Notes: a model not told the origin generated them from the letters alone. Shown: positions 39,622 to 47,719, numbered from the stretch's first letter. The stretch: DNA of 47,905 bases from Candidatus Margulisiibacteriota bacterium (GCA_041650635.1 JBAZKV010000013.1:1-47905), one strand, 5' to 3'. Translations and numbers: made by a program.

Positions 39622-40662
39622 CTATATCGTCTTATCCGGGGGTATCAGGGAACCCGGTTTGAGGCGGGAGGCGGGCCGGGTCTTGCAGCGGTTGGCGATT
39701 ATAGAGCCGGGGCCGACAACGGTATTTTCGCTGAGATAACACCAGCTCCCGATGATGCTGCCGTCAACACTGCACCCCTGGCCTATCACGGTGTCAGGCC
39801 AAATGATGCAATCGTTAAGCCGGCAGTTGTCTCTGATGGTGCAGTTGTCCCCTATTATTATGGTGCCGGAAAGAAGAGTACTTTCTGAGATGCGGGAATT
39901 CCTGCCAAGGACGATCTTCCTTGAATGCGTCATCCCTCTTGCCTTTACCTTGCCGCCGGCAAGATCAAAGTTGGCTTTTATATAATTTGGTATGGTGCCG
40001 ATGTCCAGCCAATAAGAACTGCTGTCAAAACCATAAAAGGGCTTGTTTTCTTTCACAAGGGCGGGAAAGAGCTGTCTTCCAAAGTCGTAGAACGAGCCTT
40101 CGGGTATCAGGTCAAGGACCTCTTTTTCGAACACATAGACCCCGGTGTTGGCAAGCAGAGAGAGAGCTTCTTCTTTTTTGGGCTTTTCCTGAAAGGCCTT
40201 TATCCTGCTATCCTTTTCCAGTATAACCACCCCGAACTCGGAAGGATCTTCCACTTTCACAAGAGCGATCGTTGCAAGGGCTTTCTTTTTTTTGTGAAAG
40301 TCGATGAGCTTTTTAAGGTCTATGTCCATCAGGACATCGCTGCTAAGCACCACAAAGGTCGAGAAGGGCTTTTTTGTGGAGCGGGCCATCTTGTGGACTC
40401 CTCCAGCGGTCCCCAGCAGCTCTTCCTCGTAGGAATAGGACAACTCAACTCCGAATTCCTTTCCGTTCTTGAAGTAGCCTTGTATCTGCTCGGGAAAATA
40501 GTGGAGATTGGCGGTTATGTCCTTTATGCCGTGCTTTTTGAGGAGTTCTATGTTGTAGAGCATTGCAGGCAGGTTGCACAGAGGGACCATGGGTTTTGGC
40601 AGAGCCAGGGTAAGCGGCTCAAGCCTTGTTCCGACCCCGGCGGCCATGATAAAGGCCTTCAT
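39622..40662 (-). CDS. Sugar-1-phosphate nucleotidyltransferase with left-handed beta-helix tail
   Basis: 346 residues. The N-terminal nucleotidyltransferase domain (1-235) has MAAGVGTRLEPLT and ALPKPMVPLCNLP (activating loop and Lys), VVLSSDVLMDIDL and GTAGGVHKM. The C-terminal part (about 245-340) is a hexapeptide left-handed beta-helix (VLGRNSRISESTLLSGTIIIG, CTIRDNCRLNDCIIW). This is the mannose-1-phosphate guanylyltransferase / glucose-1-phosphate thymidylyltransferase group; the sugar is not certain. It makes an NDP-sugar for surface glycans and could feed the glycosyltransferase of the cluster. Its ATG overlaps rpiB by 4 bases. Confidence 0.9.
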   Translation of the reverse strand: MKAFIMAAGVGTRLEPLTLALPKPMVPLCNLPAMLYNIELLKKHGIKDITANLHYFPEQIQGYFKNGKEFGVELSYSYEEELLGTAGGVHKMARSTKKPFSTFVVLSSDVLMDIDLKKLIDFHKKKKALATIALVKVEDPSEFGVVILEKDSRIKAFQEKPKKEEALSLLANTGVYVFEKEVLDLIPEGSFYDFGRQLFPALVKENKPFYGFDSSSYWLDIGTIPNYIKANFDLAGGKVKARGMTHSRKIVLGRNSRISESTLLSGTIIIGDNCTIRDNCRLNDCIIWPDTVIGQGCSVDGSIIGSWCYLSENTVVGPGSIIANRCKTRPASRLKPGSLIPPDKTI

Positions 40663-41084
40663 CCGATCTTTTTTACGCGCCTTAGATGGCGCCCCCCCTC
40701 GAACCCTGTTTTAAGCCATTCTTTGAGTATCCGGAGAGCTTTTTTGCTGTCAAGCACTCTTGAGCCCAGGCACAGGATGTTGGAGTCGTTATGCGCCCTG
40801 CTCATCCTGGCGCAAAAGAGGCTTTCGCATACCGCGGCGCGTACTCCTTTAAACTTGTTGGCGGCCATTGCCATGCCCTGTCCCGTACCGCACACAAGCA
40901 CGGCGCGGGAGTATTTTTTTTGTGAAACCGCTCTTGCGGCGGCTTTTGCAAAGTCTGGATAATCGCAGGACTCTGCGGAAAAGGTCCCAAAGTCCACTGC
41001 CAAATGCCCGGCTTTGGCAAGCGCCTTCTTAAGCTTTTCCTTAAGCTCAAATCCGGCGTGGTCGGATGCAATAGCTAATTTCAT
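40659..41084 (-). CDS. rpiB: Ribose 5-phosphate isomerase B
   Basis: 141 residues. MKLAIASDHAGFELK (Asp8/His9 substrate site), VCGTGQGMAMAANKFKGVRAA with the catalytic Cys near 65, then HNDSNILCLGSRVL. It interconverts ribulose 5-phosphate and ribose 5-phosphate in the pentose phosphate pathway. It overlaps the nucleotidyltransferase gene as ATGA. There is no clear promoter of its own; R1 separates it from glnA. Confidence 0.94.
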   Translation of the reverse strand: MKLAIASDHAGFELKEKLKKALAKAGHLAVDFGTFSAESCDYPDFAKAAARAVSQKKYSRAVLVCGTGQGMAMAANKFKGVRAAVCESLFCARMSRAHNDSNILCLGSRVLDSKKALRILKEWLKTGFEGGRHLRRVKKIG

Positions 41085-41098
41085 TAAAACCCTTACAG

Positions 41099-41159
41099 CC
41101 CGACACTAAAGTGTCGGCTCCATGGAGAAGAAGACAGGAGCCGAACCTTCAGGTTCGGG
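41099..41159. repeat. Paired palindrome R1, copy 4
   Basis: CCCGACACTAAAGTGTCGG, CTCCATGGAGAAGAAGACAG, then GAGCCGAACCTTCAGGTTCGGG. It fills the gap between glnA and rpiB. Confidence 0.85.
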
Positions 41160-41163
41160 TCAG

Positions 41164-42507
41164 TTATATGATTTCCAGATACCTGTCCAGTTCCCACTGC
41201 GTCACCTTGGTGCGGTAATCATCCCACTCTGCCGTTTTTGCGTCGATAAAGCGGCCGTAGGTGTGTTTGCCAAGAGCGTCCTTTATAAGAGGATCATTTT
41301 CGGCCTCGTCAAGCGCCTCGCGCAGGGAGCCCGGCAGGGTCGCTATGTTCTTTTCTTTTAGCGTGGCGCTGTCAAATTCGTACACATCGCCTTCTGTGGC
41401 CGCAGGGGGCACCAGTTTTTTCTTGATGCCGTCAAGTCCCACCCTTAGCATCACCGCAAAGGCAAGGTAGGGGTTGCAGCTCGGGTCAGGGCAGCGCAGC
41501 TCCGCCCTGGTGGCAAGCTCCCTTCCGGGAGAGAACCTCGGGATCCTGATGAGAGCGGACCTGTTCTTGTGCGCCCAGCAGATATAGACCGGGGCCTCAT
41601 ATCCGGGGACAAGGCGCTTGTAGGAATTGACGGTCGGGGCAAGGACCGCGCTCATGGCCCTGGCATGCTGCAGCTGTGAGGCAATATAGCTCAAAGCGAG
41701 CTTTGACAGTTTGTATTTGTTCTTGGCATCATAAAAAAGGTTTTGCCCTTTGGCATTGAACAGGCTCTGGTGCACATGCATGCCCGAGCCGTTGACGCCG
41801 TAAAGCGGTTTTGGCATGCAGGTGGCATGCAGCCCGTATCTCTGGGCTATTGCCTTAATTACATATTTTAGAGTGACCGTGTTGTCTGCCGAAGAAAGCG
41901 CGTCGCTGTAGCGAACATCTATCTCGTGCTGGCCGGGGCCCACCTCATGGTGGCTCATTTCTACCGTCATTCCCATATCTTCGAGAGCAAGTATTATGTC
42001 CCTTCTTACATCAGAGGCCATGTCAAGGGGAGAATAATCAAAATAACCTCCGACATCATGGGGCTCGGCGGTTATATTGCCGTTGTCCTTTTTCAGCAAA
42101 AAGAACTCTACTTCGGGTCCGGTGTTGAAGATATACCCTGCTTTTTTGGCTTCAGCGAGGTTCCTTTTCAGGATGCCTCTCGGGTCACCCTCAAAAGGCT
42201 CGCCGTCGGGAGTATAGATGTCGCAGATAAAGCGGGCAACTCTTTTTTCGTGCGCTTTCCAGGGAATGACCCTGTAAGTGGAGATGTCCGGCTGAAGGAA
42301 CATGTCGCTTTCGGAAATGCGCGCAAAACCTTCTATGGAAGAGCCGTCAAACCAGGTCCCCTTGTCAAGACAGTCCTCAAGCCTTTCCACCGGGATAGAA
42401 ACGCTCTTTATGGTGCCCAGGATATCCGTGAACTGCAATTGAACGAATTTTACTCCGTCGCTCTTGGCCTTGGACAGAATATCCTTTTTTGCCGAACTTA
42501 AAGACAT
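41164..42507 (-). CDS. glnA: Glutamine synthetase type I (GSI-alpha)
   Basis: 447 residues, the short GSI-alpha size. It makes glutamine from glutamate, NH3 and ATP. DGSSIEGFARISESDM, the catalytic NGSGMHVHQSLF and PRFSPGRELATRAELRCPDPSCNPYLAFA are present. The Tyr adenylylation loop of the GSI-beta form (NLYDLP) is absent, so control is probably feedback. It uses a good ribosome-binding site (AAGGAG). Glutamine is consumed by neighbouring purF. Confidence 0.97.
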   Translation of the reverse strand: MSLSSAKKDILSKAKSDGVKFVQLQFTDILGTIKSVSIPVERLEDCLDKGTWFDGSSIEGFARISESDMFLQPDISTYRVIPWKAHEKRVARFICDIYTPDGEPFEGDPRGILKRNLAEAKKAGYIFNTGPEVEFFLLKKDNGNITAEPHDVGGYFDYSPLDMASDVRRDIILALEDMGMTVEMSHHEVGPGQHEIDVRYSDALSSADNTVTLKYVIKAIAQRYGLHATCMPKPLYGVNGSGMHVHQSLFNAKGQNLFYDAKNKYKLSKLALSYIASQLQHARAMSAVLAPTVNSYKRLVPGYEAPVYICWAHKNRSALIRIPRFSPGRELATRAELRCPDPSCNPYLAFAVMLRVGLDGIKKKLVPPAATEGDVYEFDSATLKEKNIATLPGSLREALDEAENDPLIKDALGKHTYGRFIDAKTAEWDDYRTKVTQWELDRYLEII

Positions 42508-42538
42508 TAGCTTCTCCTTTTCCTTATTTAATTAGATA

Positions 42539-42567
42539 ATTCTAACAAATGGCGGTGGCTTTTACAA
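42539..42567 (-). promoter_or_regulatory. Sigma-70 promoter of glnA
   Basis: Minus strand TTGTAA (42567-42562), 17 bases, TAGAAT (42544-42539) with an extended TGT in front. About 31 bases lie between the -10 and the ATG. Confidence 0.55.
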
Positions 42568-42593
42568 TGGAATAAACCCATCACTGAGTTAGA

Positions 42594-42655
42594 CCCGACA
42601 CTAAAGTGTCGGCTCCATTGGGAAGCAAAACCGGAGCCGAACCTTTAGGTTCGGG
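42594..42655. repeat. Paired palindrome R1, copy 5
   Basis: CCCGACACTAAAGTGTCGG, CTCCATTGGGAAGCAAAACCG, GAGCCGAACCTTTAGGTTCGGG. It lies between purF and the glnA promoter. Confidence 0.85.
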
Positions 42656-42667
42656 TAATATGGTGTT

Positions 42668-44041
42668 TTAGCAAGGATACTTCAAATTAAGACAGCCCTG
42701 GCAGAGGGGGTTCTTGGGTATGGCGACCGCTTTCAGGAGGCCTTCGAGGCTCAGGTAGCCCAGAGAATCCGCGCCCAGGTATTTTCTGATCTCTTCGACC
42801 GAGTAGTTGGCCGCTATCAGCTGGTCCCTGCTCGCAGTATCTACCCCAAAGTTGCAGGTCCCGATTATGGGAGGGCTTGCCACCCTCATATGGACCTTTT
42901 TGGCCCCCGCTTTTTTAAGGAGCTTGACTATCTGCCTGCTGGTGGTCCCCCTCACTATGGAATCGTCCACCAGGATTATGTCTTTTCCTTTGATAACGGC
43001 CTTTATAGGATTGAGCTTTAACTTGACGCCGAGCTCCCTTATGTCCTGTGTCGGCTGTATAAAGGTCCTTCCAACATACCTGTTCTTGACCAGCACATCG
43101 CTGAAGGGGATCTTGGACTTTGAAGCATATCCTATCGCGGCCGGCGTTCCTGAATCCGGGACCGACACCACATAGTCGGCCTTTACGGGATGCTCCTTTG
43201 CCAGGATGCGGCCCATGTCTATCCTTGCGTGATAAAGGTTGCGCTTGTCCATGACGCTGTCGGGCCTGGCTATGTAGATGAATTCAAAGATGCACAGCGC
43301 CGGCCTTGCCTTTGAATACATGAAAGAGCGGATGCCTTTTTTGTCTATGACCGCGATCTCCCCCGGTTTTACCTGCCTGATGGACCTTGCGCCCAGGATG
43401 TCAAGTCCGCAGGTCTCGGATGATATTACATAACTGTTGTCAAAATGCCCTATAGAAAGGGGCCTGATGCCGTTGGGGTCGCGCACCGCATAGAGCCGGT
43501 CCTTGGTCATGATGCCGAGAGAGAACGCTCCTTCGAGCTTGCACAGCACGGAGCTTAGCGCAGAGGTCAGGTCCTTTTCTTTTTCAAATACCAGCAGGGC
43601 CCCTATTATCTCCGAATCGTTGTTGCCCTTGAAAGCATACCCTTTTGAGCGGATCTCTCTTCGCAGTTCTTCGGTATTGGTCAGGTTGCCGTTGTGAGCT
43701 ATAGCCACTGTACCGTAAGGAGTGTTAATTATTATCGGCTGGGCATTGGTTATGTCGCTTGTACCGCTAGTGGAATACCTGACATGGCCGAGCCCGATGT
43801 GGCCCTTTAGGCCTTCAAAAGCCTTTTCCTTGGCAAAAACAACGTTCACTAGCCCCATGTCGATATAGCTTCTAAAGTTATCGCCGTTTGAGGTTACTAT
43901 CCCAGCGCTTTCCTGTCCGCGGTGCTGGAGAGCATAAAGGCCAAAATAGATATGTTTTGCAACATCCCTTTTGTCAAGGCAGAAGATGCCGAAAATGCCG
44001 CACTTATCGTTCAATTTTTTGCGCGGGAAATTGAAGTTCAC
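42668..44041 (-). CDS. purF: Amidophosphoribosyltransferase PurF
   Basis: 457 residues with a GTG start at 44041. The first 13 residues are a propeptide before the catalytic CGIFGIFC (Cys14). It makes phosphoribosylamine from PRPP and glutamine, the first step of purine synthesis. The glutaminase part (YALQHRGQESAGI, RYSTSG, AHNGNLTN) and the PRTase part (DIILVDDSIVRGTTSRQIVKLLKKAGAKKVHMRVASPPI) are intact. FEFIYIARPDS, GTCNFGVDTAS and the C-terminal CQGCLN fit the Bacillus-type, [4Fe-4S]-bearing, processed form. It is last in the pdxJ-nfnA-nfnB-purF operon. Confidence 0.96.
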   Translation of the reverse strand: MNFNFPRKKLNDKCGIFGIFCLDKRDVAKHIYFGLYALQHRGQESAGIVTSNGDNFRSYIDMGLVNVVFAKEKAFEGLKGHIGLGHVRYSTSGTSDITNAQPIIINTPYGTVAIAHNGNLTNTEELRREIRSKGYAFKGNNDSEIIGALLVFEKEKDLTSALSSVLCKLEGAFSLGIMTKDRLYAVRDPNGIRPLSIGHFDNSYVISSETCGLDILGARSIRQVKPGEIAVIDKKGIRSFMYSKARPALCIFEFIYIARPDSVMDKRNLYHARIDMGRILAKEHPVKADYVVSVPDSGTPAAIGYASKSKIPFSDVLVKNRYVGRTFIQPTQDIRELGVKLKLNPIKAVIKGKDIILVDDSIVRGTTSRQIVKLLKKAGAKKVHMRVASPPIIGTCNFGVDTASRDQLIAANYSVEEIRKYLGADSLGYLSLEGLLKAVAIPKNPLCQGCLNLKYPC

Positions 44042-44050
44042 GGTTAAATT

Positions 44051-45442
44051 TTACCCTTTTCTAAGGTAATCGTCAATCGCGCGGGCTGCTTTTTTCCCCG
44101 CTCCCATGGCAGAGATGACGGTGGCGGCCCCGGTAACAATGTCGCCTCCCGCAAATACACCCTTCATTGAGGTCTGTCCCGTGGACGGGTCTGCTATTAC
44201 GCCTCCCCATTTTTCTGTTTTTAAGTCCGGGGTCGCTTTTGACAGAAGAGGGTTAGGGCTCTGCCCGATGGCAATTATCACGGTATCGGCATCGATAAGG
44301 AATTCGGAGCCTTTAACGGGGACAGGCCTTCTTCTGCCCGAGGCATCCGGCTCCCCCAGTTCCATAGCAAGACACTCCAGCTGTTTTACCCAGGAGGAAG
44401 GATCCCCAATGATCCGAACAGGAGCGGTCAGAAGTTTGAACTCTATCCCTTCTTCTTCCGCTCTTATGATCTCCTCCGCCCTTGCCGGCATCTCCGTTCT
44501 TGACCTTCTGTACACTATAGAGACCTTTTCGGCCCCGAGCCTGAGGCTTACTCTGGCCGCGTCCATTGCCACATTTCCGGCTCCCACCACAGCGACCTTT
44601 TTGCCTATCCTGACCGGCGTCATGTGTTCGGGGAATTGATAGGCCTTCATCAGGTTGACCCGAACAAGGAATTCGTTGGCGCTGTATACTCCCATCAGGT
44701 TCTCCCCCGGGATGTTGAGGAACTGCGGAAGCCCCGCTCCGCTGCCGATGAATACCGCTTTGTATCCCCTTTTAAACAGATCTTCTATCCCCAGGATCCC
44801 GCCGATCAGCATGCTGGTCTTGAGCTCTACCCCCAGGGACCTGATATACTCTATTTCTTCCCTGACAATGGCCTTTGGCAGCCTGAACTCGGGGATGCCG
44901 TAAGAAAGGACTCCTCCCGCTTCGTGAAGTGATTCAAACAATGTGACCTGATAACCCAGTTTAGCCAGGTCAGCCGCGCAGGTAAGCCCCGCCGGCCCCG
45001 ACCCCACAACCGCCACTTGTTGACCGTTGACCGTAGACCGCCGACCGGTCCCCGGTATACTGTCTACGGCCCTCTTTTTTCCATAGTCAGCGGCATACCT
45101 CTCAAGATACCCGATGCCGATCGCATTTTCTTTGTCTTTCTTTCCCAATATGCACATCTTTTCGCACTGGTCCTCCTGCGGACAGACCCTGCCGCAGACC
45201 GCTGGAAGATTGTTCTTTTCTTTTATCTTTGCGAGCGCTTCTGCCGGCTTGTCCTCAACTATCAATTTAATGAAGGCAGGGATATCGATCTCTACGGGGC
45301 AGCCCGTTACGCACAAAGGCTTTTTGCATTGAATACAGCGCGAGGCTTCTTTTATTGCCTGCTCTTTGCTGTACCCCAGGGCGACCTCCGTAAAATTCCG
45401 GGTCCTGTCCTGAGGCTTTTGTTCAGGCAGCGGCTCTCTCAT
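44051..45442 (-). CDS. nfnB: NADPH-side subunit of NADH-dependent ferredoxin:NADP+ oxidoreductase (NfnB; GltD-like)
   Basis: 463 residues. The N-terminal Fe-S domain has CIQCKKPLCVTGCPVEIDIP and CGRVCPQEDQCEKMC, for two [4Fe-4S] clusters. FAD and NADPH sites are VAVVGSGPAG (about 143) and VAVVGAGNVAMDAA (about 280). Glutamate synthase small subunits look alike; adjacency to an NfnA-like gene (4-base overlap) favours the bifurcating transhydrogenase. Residues about 130-141 (PGTGRRSTVNGQ) are encoded by GGTCAAC-type repeats just before the FAD loop. Confidence 0.87.
   Translation of the reverse strand: MREPLPEQKPQDRTRNFTEVALGYSKEQAIKEASRCIQCKKPLCVTGCPVEIDIPAFIKLIVEDKPAEALAKIKEKNNLPAVCGRVCPQEDQCEKMCILGKKDKENAIGIGYLERYAADYGKKRAVDSIPGTGRRSTVNGQQVAVVGSGPAGLTCAADLAKLGYQVTLFESLHEAGGVLSYGIPEFRLPKAIVREEIEYIRSLGVELKTSMLIGGILGIEDLFKRGYKAVFIGSGAGLPQFLNIPGENLMGVYSANEFLVRVNLMKAYQFPEHMTPVRIGKKVAVVGAGNVAMDAARVSLRLGAEKVSIVYRRSRTEMPARAEEIIRAEEEGIEFKLLTAPVRIIGDPSSWVKQLECLAMELGEPDASGRRRPVPVKGSEFLIDADTVIIAIGQSPNPLLSKATPDLKTEKWGGVIADPSTGQTSMKGVFAGGDIVTGAATVISAMGAGKKAARAIDDYLRKG
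45018..45056. repeat. GGTCAACGGT-type repeat inside nfnB
   Basis: TTGACCGTTGACCGTAGACC and further degenerate units, read in frame as the linker before the FAD motif. Confidence 0.55.
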
Positions 45443-46290
45443 TTTTTCTCCGCACGGGACTCAAGGCTCTGGTCGAGCCTGCATTTGTGCAGCGCCCTTT
45501 TTTCTTCGTCCAGATAGATCCTCTGTCTCATCATAAGTTCGTCAAAATCCACCAGATGTGCGTCAAACTCGGGCCCGTCCACGCAGGCAAATTTGATCTT
45601 ACCCCCAACAGTGACCCTGCACACACCGCACATGCCTGTTGCATCAAGCATTATCGGGTTAAGACTAGCCATGGTCCTGATCCCGTGCGGTCTTGTAACT
45701 TCGGCAACTACTTTCATCATTATGGTGGGGCCCACCACTGAAACAAGGTCGATCTTTCTGCTTGTTATCAGTTCTTTCAGGAGGTCAGAAACAAATCCTT
45801 TCTTGCCGTAGGAGCCGTCATCTGTTGCGATAAGCGTCTCATCGCTAAAGCTGCGTATCTTATCCTCAAGAAGGATCAGTTCTTTTGTCCTTGCCCCAAG
45901 AATCGAGATAACACGATTGCCGGCTTCCTTGAATGCTTTTGCAACAGGGAGTATCTCGGGAATCCCAACCCCTCCGCCGATCGTTGCGACGGTGCCCAGT
46001 TTTGCGATATGGGCCGGAGTACCCAGCGGACAGAGAAAATCCGATATGGTATCGCCTTTCTTTAACTGCCCCAACAGGGTTGTCGTGGCGCCCGCCTCCT
46101 GAAAGATGATGGTGATAAGTCCCGTTCCCTTGTCGGCCTCGGCTATGGTAAGAGGTATCCTCTCTCCTTTTTCGTCTATCTTGATAACGCAGAACTGCCC
46201 CGGCTTGGCAGCCACGGCAGCGTCAAGGTCTTTGACCTTTATAAGTTTGATGGCGGGGGCAAGGGTCCTTGCTTCTTCTATTGTATGCAT
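45439..46290 (-). CDS. nfnA: NADH-side subunit of NADH-dependent ferredoxin:NADP+ oxidoreductase (NfnA)
   Basis: 283 residues. It resembles PyrK/sulfide dehydrogenase beta subunits: a ferredoxin-reductase fold with FAD region GQFCVIKIDEKGERIPLTIAEADKGTGLITIIFQEAG, the NAD loop TIGGGVGIPEILPVA, and the [2Fe-2S] cysteines in GMCGVCRVTVGGKIKFACVDGPEFDAHLVDFDEL. With NfnB it would couple ferredoxin plus NADH to NADPH formation. It lies 3 bases after pdxJ. Confidence 0.88.
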   Translation of the reverse strand: MHTIEEARTLAPAIKLIKVKDLDAAVAAKPGQFCVIKIDEKGERIPLTIAEADKGTGLITIIFQEAGATTTLLGQLKKGDTISDFLCPLGTPAHIAKLGTVATIGGGVGIPEILPVAKAFKEAGNRVISILGARTKELILLEDKIRSFSDETLIATDDGSYGKKGFVSDLLKELITSRKIDLVSVVGPTIMMKVVAEVTRPHGIRTMASLNPIMLDATGMCGVCRVTVGGKIKFACVDGPEFDAHLVDFDELMMRQRIYLDEEKRALHKCRLDQSLESRAEKK

Positions 46291-46293
46291 GGG

Positions 46294-47022
46294 TCAGACC
46301 TGCATCGCTTTCTTCATTCTTTTTACTGCCGAGTAAAGACCGCAGAACAGAGCATCCGCGATAATACTGTAGCCTATGTTAAGTTCTTCGACTCCCGGGA
46401 TCCTTGCGATGCTTCCCGCATTTTCTAAAGTAAGCCCGTGGCCCGCATTGACCCGCAGCCCCAGCTCCCTAGCATAGCTGACCGCTCTTTGTACTTTTTT
46501 GAATTTTGAGTTTTGTTTTTGTTTAGGATTTAGTGTTTTGGATTTGGAGTTTGCATATTCCCCCGTATGTATCTCCACAAAACACGCTCCCGTCCTTGCC
46601 GCCGCCGCTATCTGAAGCGGGTCCGGGTCAACGAACAGGCTTACCATTATCCCTTTTGACTGGAGTTTTTCGCAGTATTCAAGAAGCCGTTTGATCTGTT
46701 TTGAGACCTCGAGGCCTCCCTCGGTGGTCACTTCGCGCCTTTTTTCGGGGACCAGGGTAACGATGTCGGGTTTGACCTTTAAAGCTATCCTGAGCATCTC
46801 TCTGGTAGGCGCCATCTCCATATCAAAGCGCCTGACGGCTTTTCTGATGAGGAAGATGTCCTTGTCCTGAATGTGGCGCCGGTCTTCTCTAAGATGGGCT
46901 ACAATACCGTCTGCCCCGGCTCTGATACAGGTCTTTGCGGCTTCTACCGGAGAAGGGAAATTTTCCAGCCTGGCCTGGCGCAGAGTTGCTATGTGATCGA
47001 TGTTGACCCCGAGTTTAGGCAT
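46294..47022 (-). CDS. pdxJ: Pyridoxine 5'-phosphate synthase PdxJ
   Basis: 242 residues from ATG 47022; an upstream in-frame start at 47073 adds 17 residues without family support. It condenses 3-amino-2-oxopropyl phosphate with deoxyxylulose 5-phosphate to make pyridoxine phosphate. LGVNIDHIATLRQAR, GADGIVAHLREDRRHIQD, TLVPEKRREVTTEGGL, VEIHTGEYA and VNAGHGLTLENA are the family blocks. Residues about 157-175 (NSKSKTLNPKQKQNSKFKKV) are encoded by an A-rich tandem repeat within the helix after HTGEYA. There is no ribosome-binding site; the message is predicted leaderless. Confidence 0.95.
   Translation of the reverse strand: MPKLGVNIDHIATLRQARLENFPSPVEAAKTCIRAGADGIVAHLREDRRHIQDKDIFLIRKAVRRFDMEMAPTREMLRIALKVKPDIVTLVPEKRREVTTEGGLEVSKQIKRLLEYCEKLQSKGIMVSLFVDPDPLQIAAAARTGACFVEIHTGEYANSKSKTLNPKQKQNSKFKKVQRAVSYARELGLRVNAGHGLTLENAGSIARIPGVEELNIGYSIIADALFCGLYSAVKRMKKAMQV
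46498..46554. repeat. AAATCC/AAAACA-type repeat inside pdxJ
   Basis: Degenerate tandem units of ATTTTGAGTTTTG and GGATTTAGTGTTTTGGATTT, read in frame as a Lys/Asn/Ser-rich stretch. Confidence 0.6.
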
Positions 47023-47028
47023 AAAACC

Positions 47029-47037
47029 AGTATAACA
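47029..47037 (-). promoter_or_regulatory. Extended -10 box of pdxJ-nfnAB-purF, leaderless arrangement
   Basis: Minus strand TGTTATACT, with TATACT ending exactly 6 bases before ATG 47022. This puts the usual start on the A of the ATG. Confidence 0.6.
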
Positions 47038-47102
47038 TAAACCGATTTTTTCCGGAAAAAGCGCACGCAACAATGATCTTTAATAATTTGAAACAGCAAA
47101 TA

Positions 47103-47651
47103 TCAATCTTCGGGGTAGCTTAAAGTGTATTCACAGTCTACCTCGGCTTCGTAGCCGCTTATCCCCAGCTCGTGTAAAAAGGATTCTGCTGTTATCCTTG
47201 CTCCCAGAAAGGCCTTGAACTTGCCGGCGTCCCTTAAATATTCTGCCGATATTCCTCTGTCTCTTTCTGCCTTGTCTATAGTTTTAAAAATGGAAACTAT
47301 GCCGCTTTTGGCAGCCTGTGGAGCGCGTTTATAAAGATCATAAAGGACGTGCTCTGCCAAAACAACCTTTTGCTGTGTAAAATACCAGTGCTTATAATCT
47401 CTAAAACCCTGCGAAATATCGAGTTTGATAAGATACCATACCAGAGCGTCGGCAACTGCTTTGGGGTCCTGTTTGGCCAGAGCCAGCAGATCTTTTTTTA
47501 CTTTGTCCAGTTCTCTTTCGATATCTCCGCATTTTTTTAAAGAACTGATATTTGTGAGCCTGTCCACCAGCCTTCCCGCTTTGACCTCATTAGAGCCTGC
47601 CTGTCTTAACACTGTCCTTGTGATCTGCTCCGATATCATCAATACGCTCAT
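47103..47651 (-). CDS. Unrecognised helical protein, 182 aa, candidate member of the sigma-28-like regulon
   Basis: MSVLMISEQITRTVLRQAGS and a charged helical body (SLKKCGDIERELDKVKKDLLALAKQDPKAVADALVWYLIKLDI), ending CEYTLSYPED. No Sec signal. The ribosome-binding site is AAAGGAGGAAC. A sigma-28-like promoter with 12-base spacing lies 41-68 bases upstream, and a hairpin CGGGG-TTTT-CCCCG would stand at the very 5' end of the transcript. Its composition and regulation match the cluster at 24.9-39.1 kb. Function unknown. Confidence 0.8.
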   Translation of the reverse strand: MSVLMISEQITRTVLRQAGSNEVKAGRLVDRLTNISSLKKCGDIERELDKVKKDLLALAKQDPKAVADALVWYLIKLDISQGFRDYKHWYFTQQKVVLAEHVLYDLYKRAPQAAKSGIVSIFKTIDKAERDRGISAEYLRDAGKFKAFLGARITAESFLHELGISGYEAEVDCEYTLSYPED

Positions 47652-47669
47652 ATGTGTTCCTCCTTTTTA

Positions 47670-47683
47670 CGGGGAAAACCCCG
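47670..47683 (-). other. 5' stem-loop next to the ribosome-binding site of the 182-aa gene
   Basis: Minus strand CGGGG-TTTT-CCCCG, two to three bases after the predicted start point and four to five bases before AAGGAGG. It could stabilise the mRNA or gate translation. Confidence 0.45.
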
Positions 47684-47691
47684 CTACCCAA

Positions 47692-47719
47692 ATATCGTAG
47701 ATTTGATAGAGCGATTTCA
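47692..47719 (-). promoter_or_regulatory. Sigma-28-like promoter, variant -35, before the 182-aa gene
   Basis: Minus strand TGAAATCG (47719-47712), 12 bases, TACGATAT (47699-47692). The -10 resembles GACGATAT before the long operon. Confidence 0.5.
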
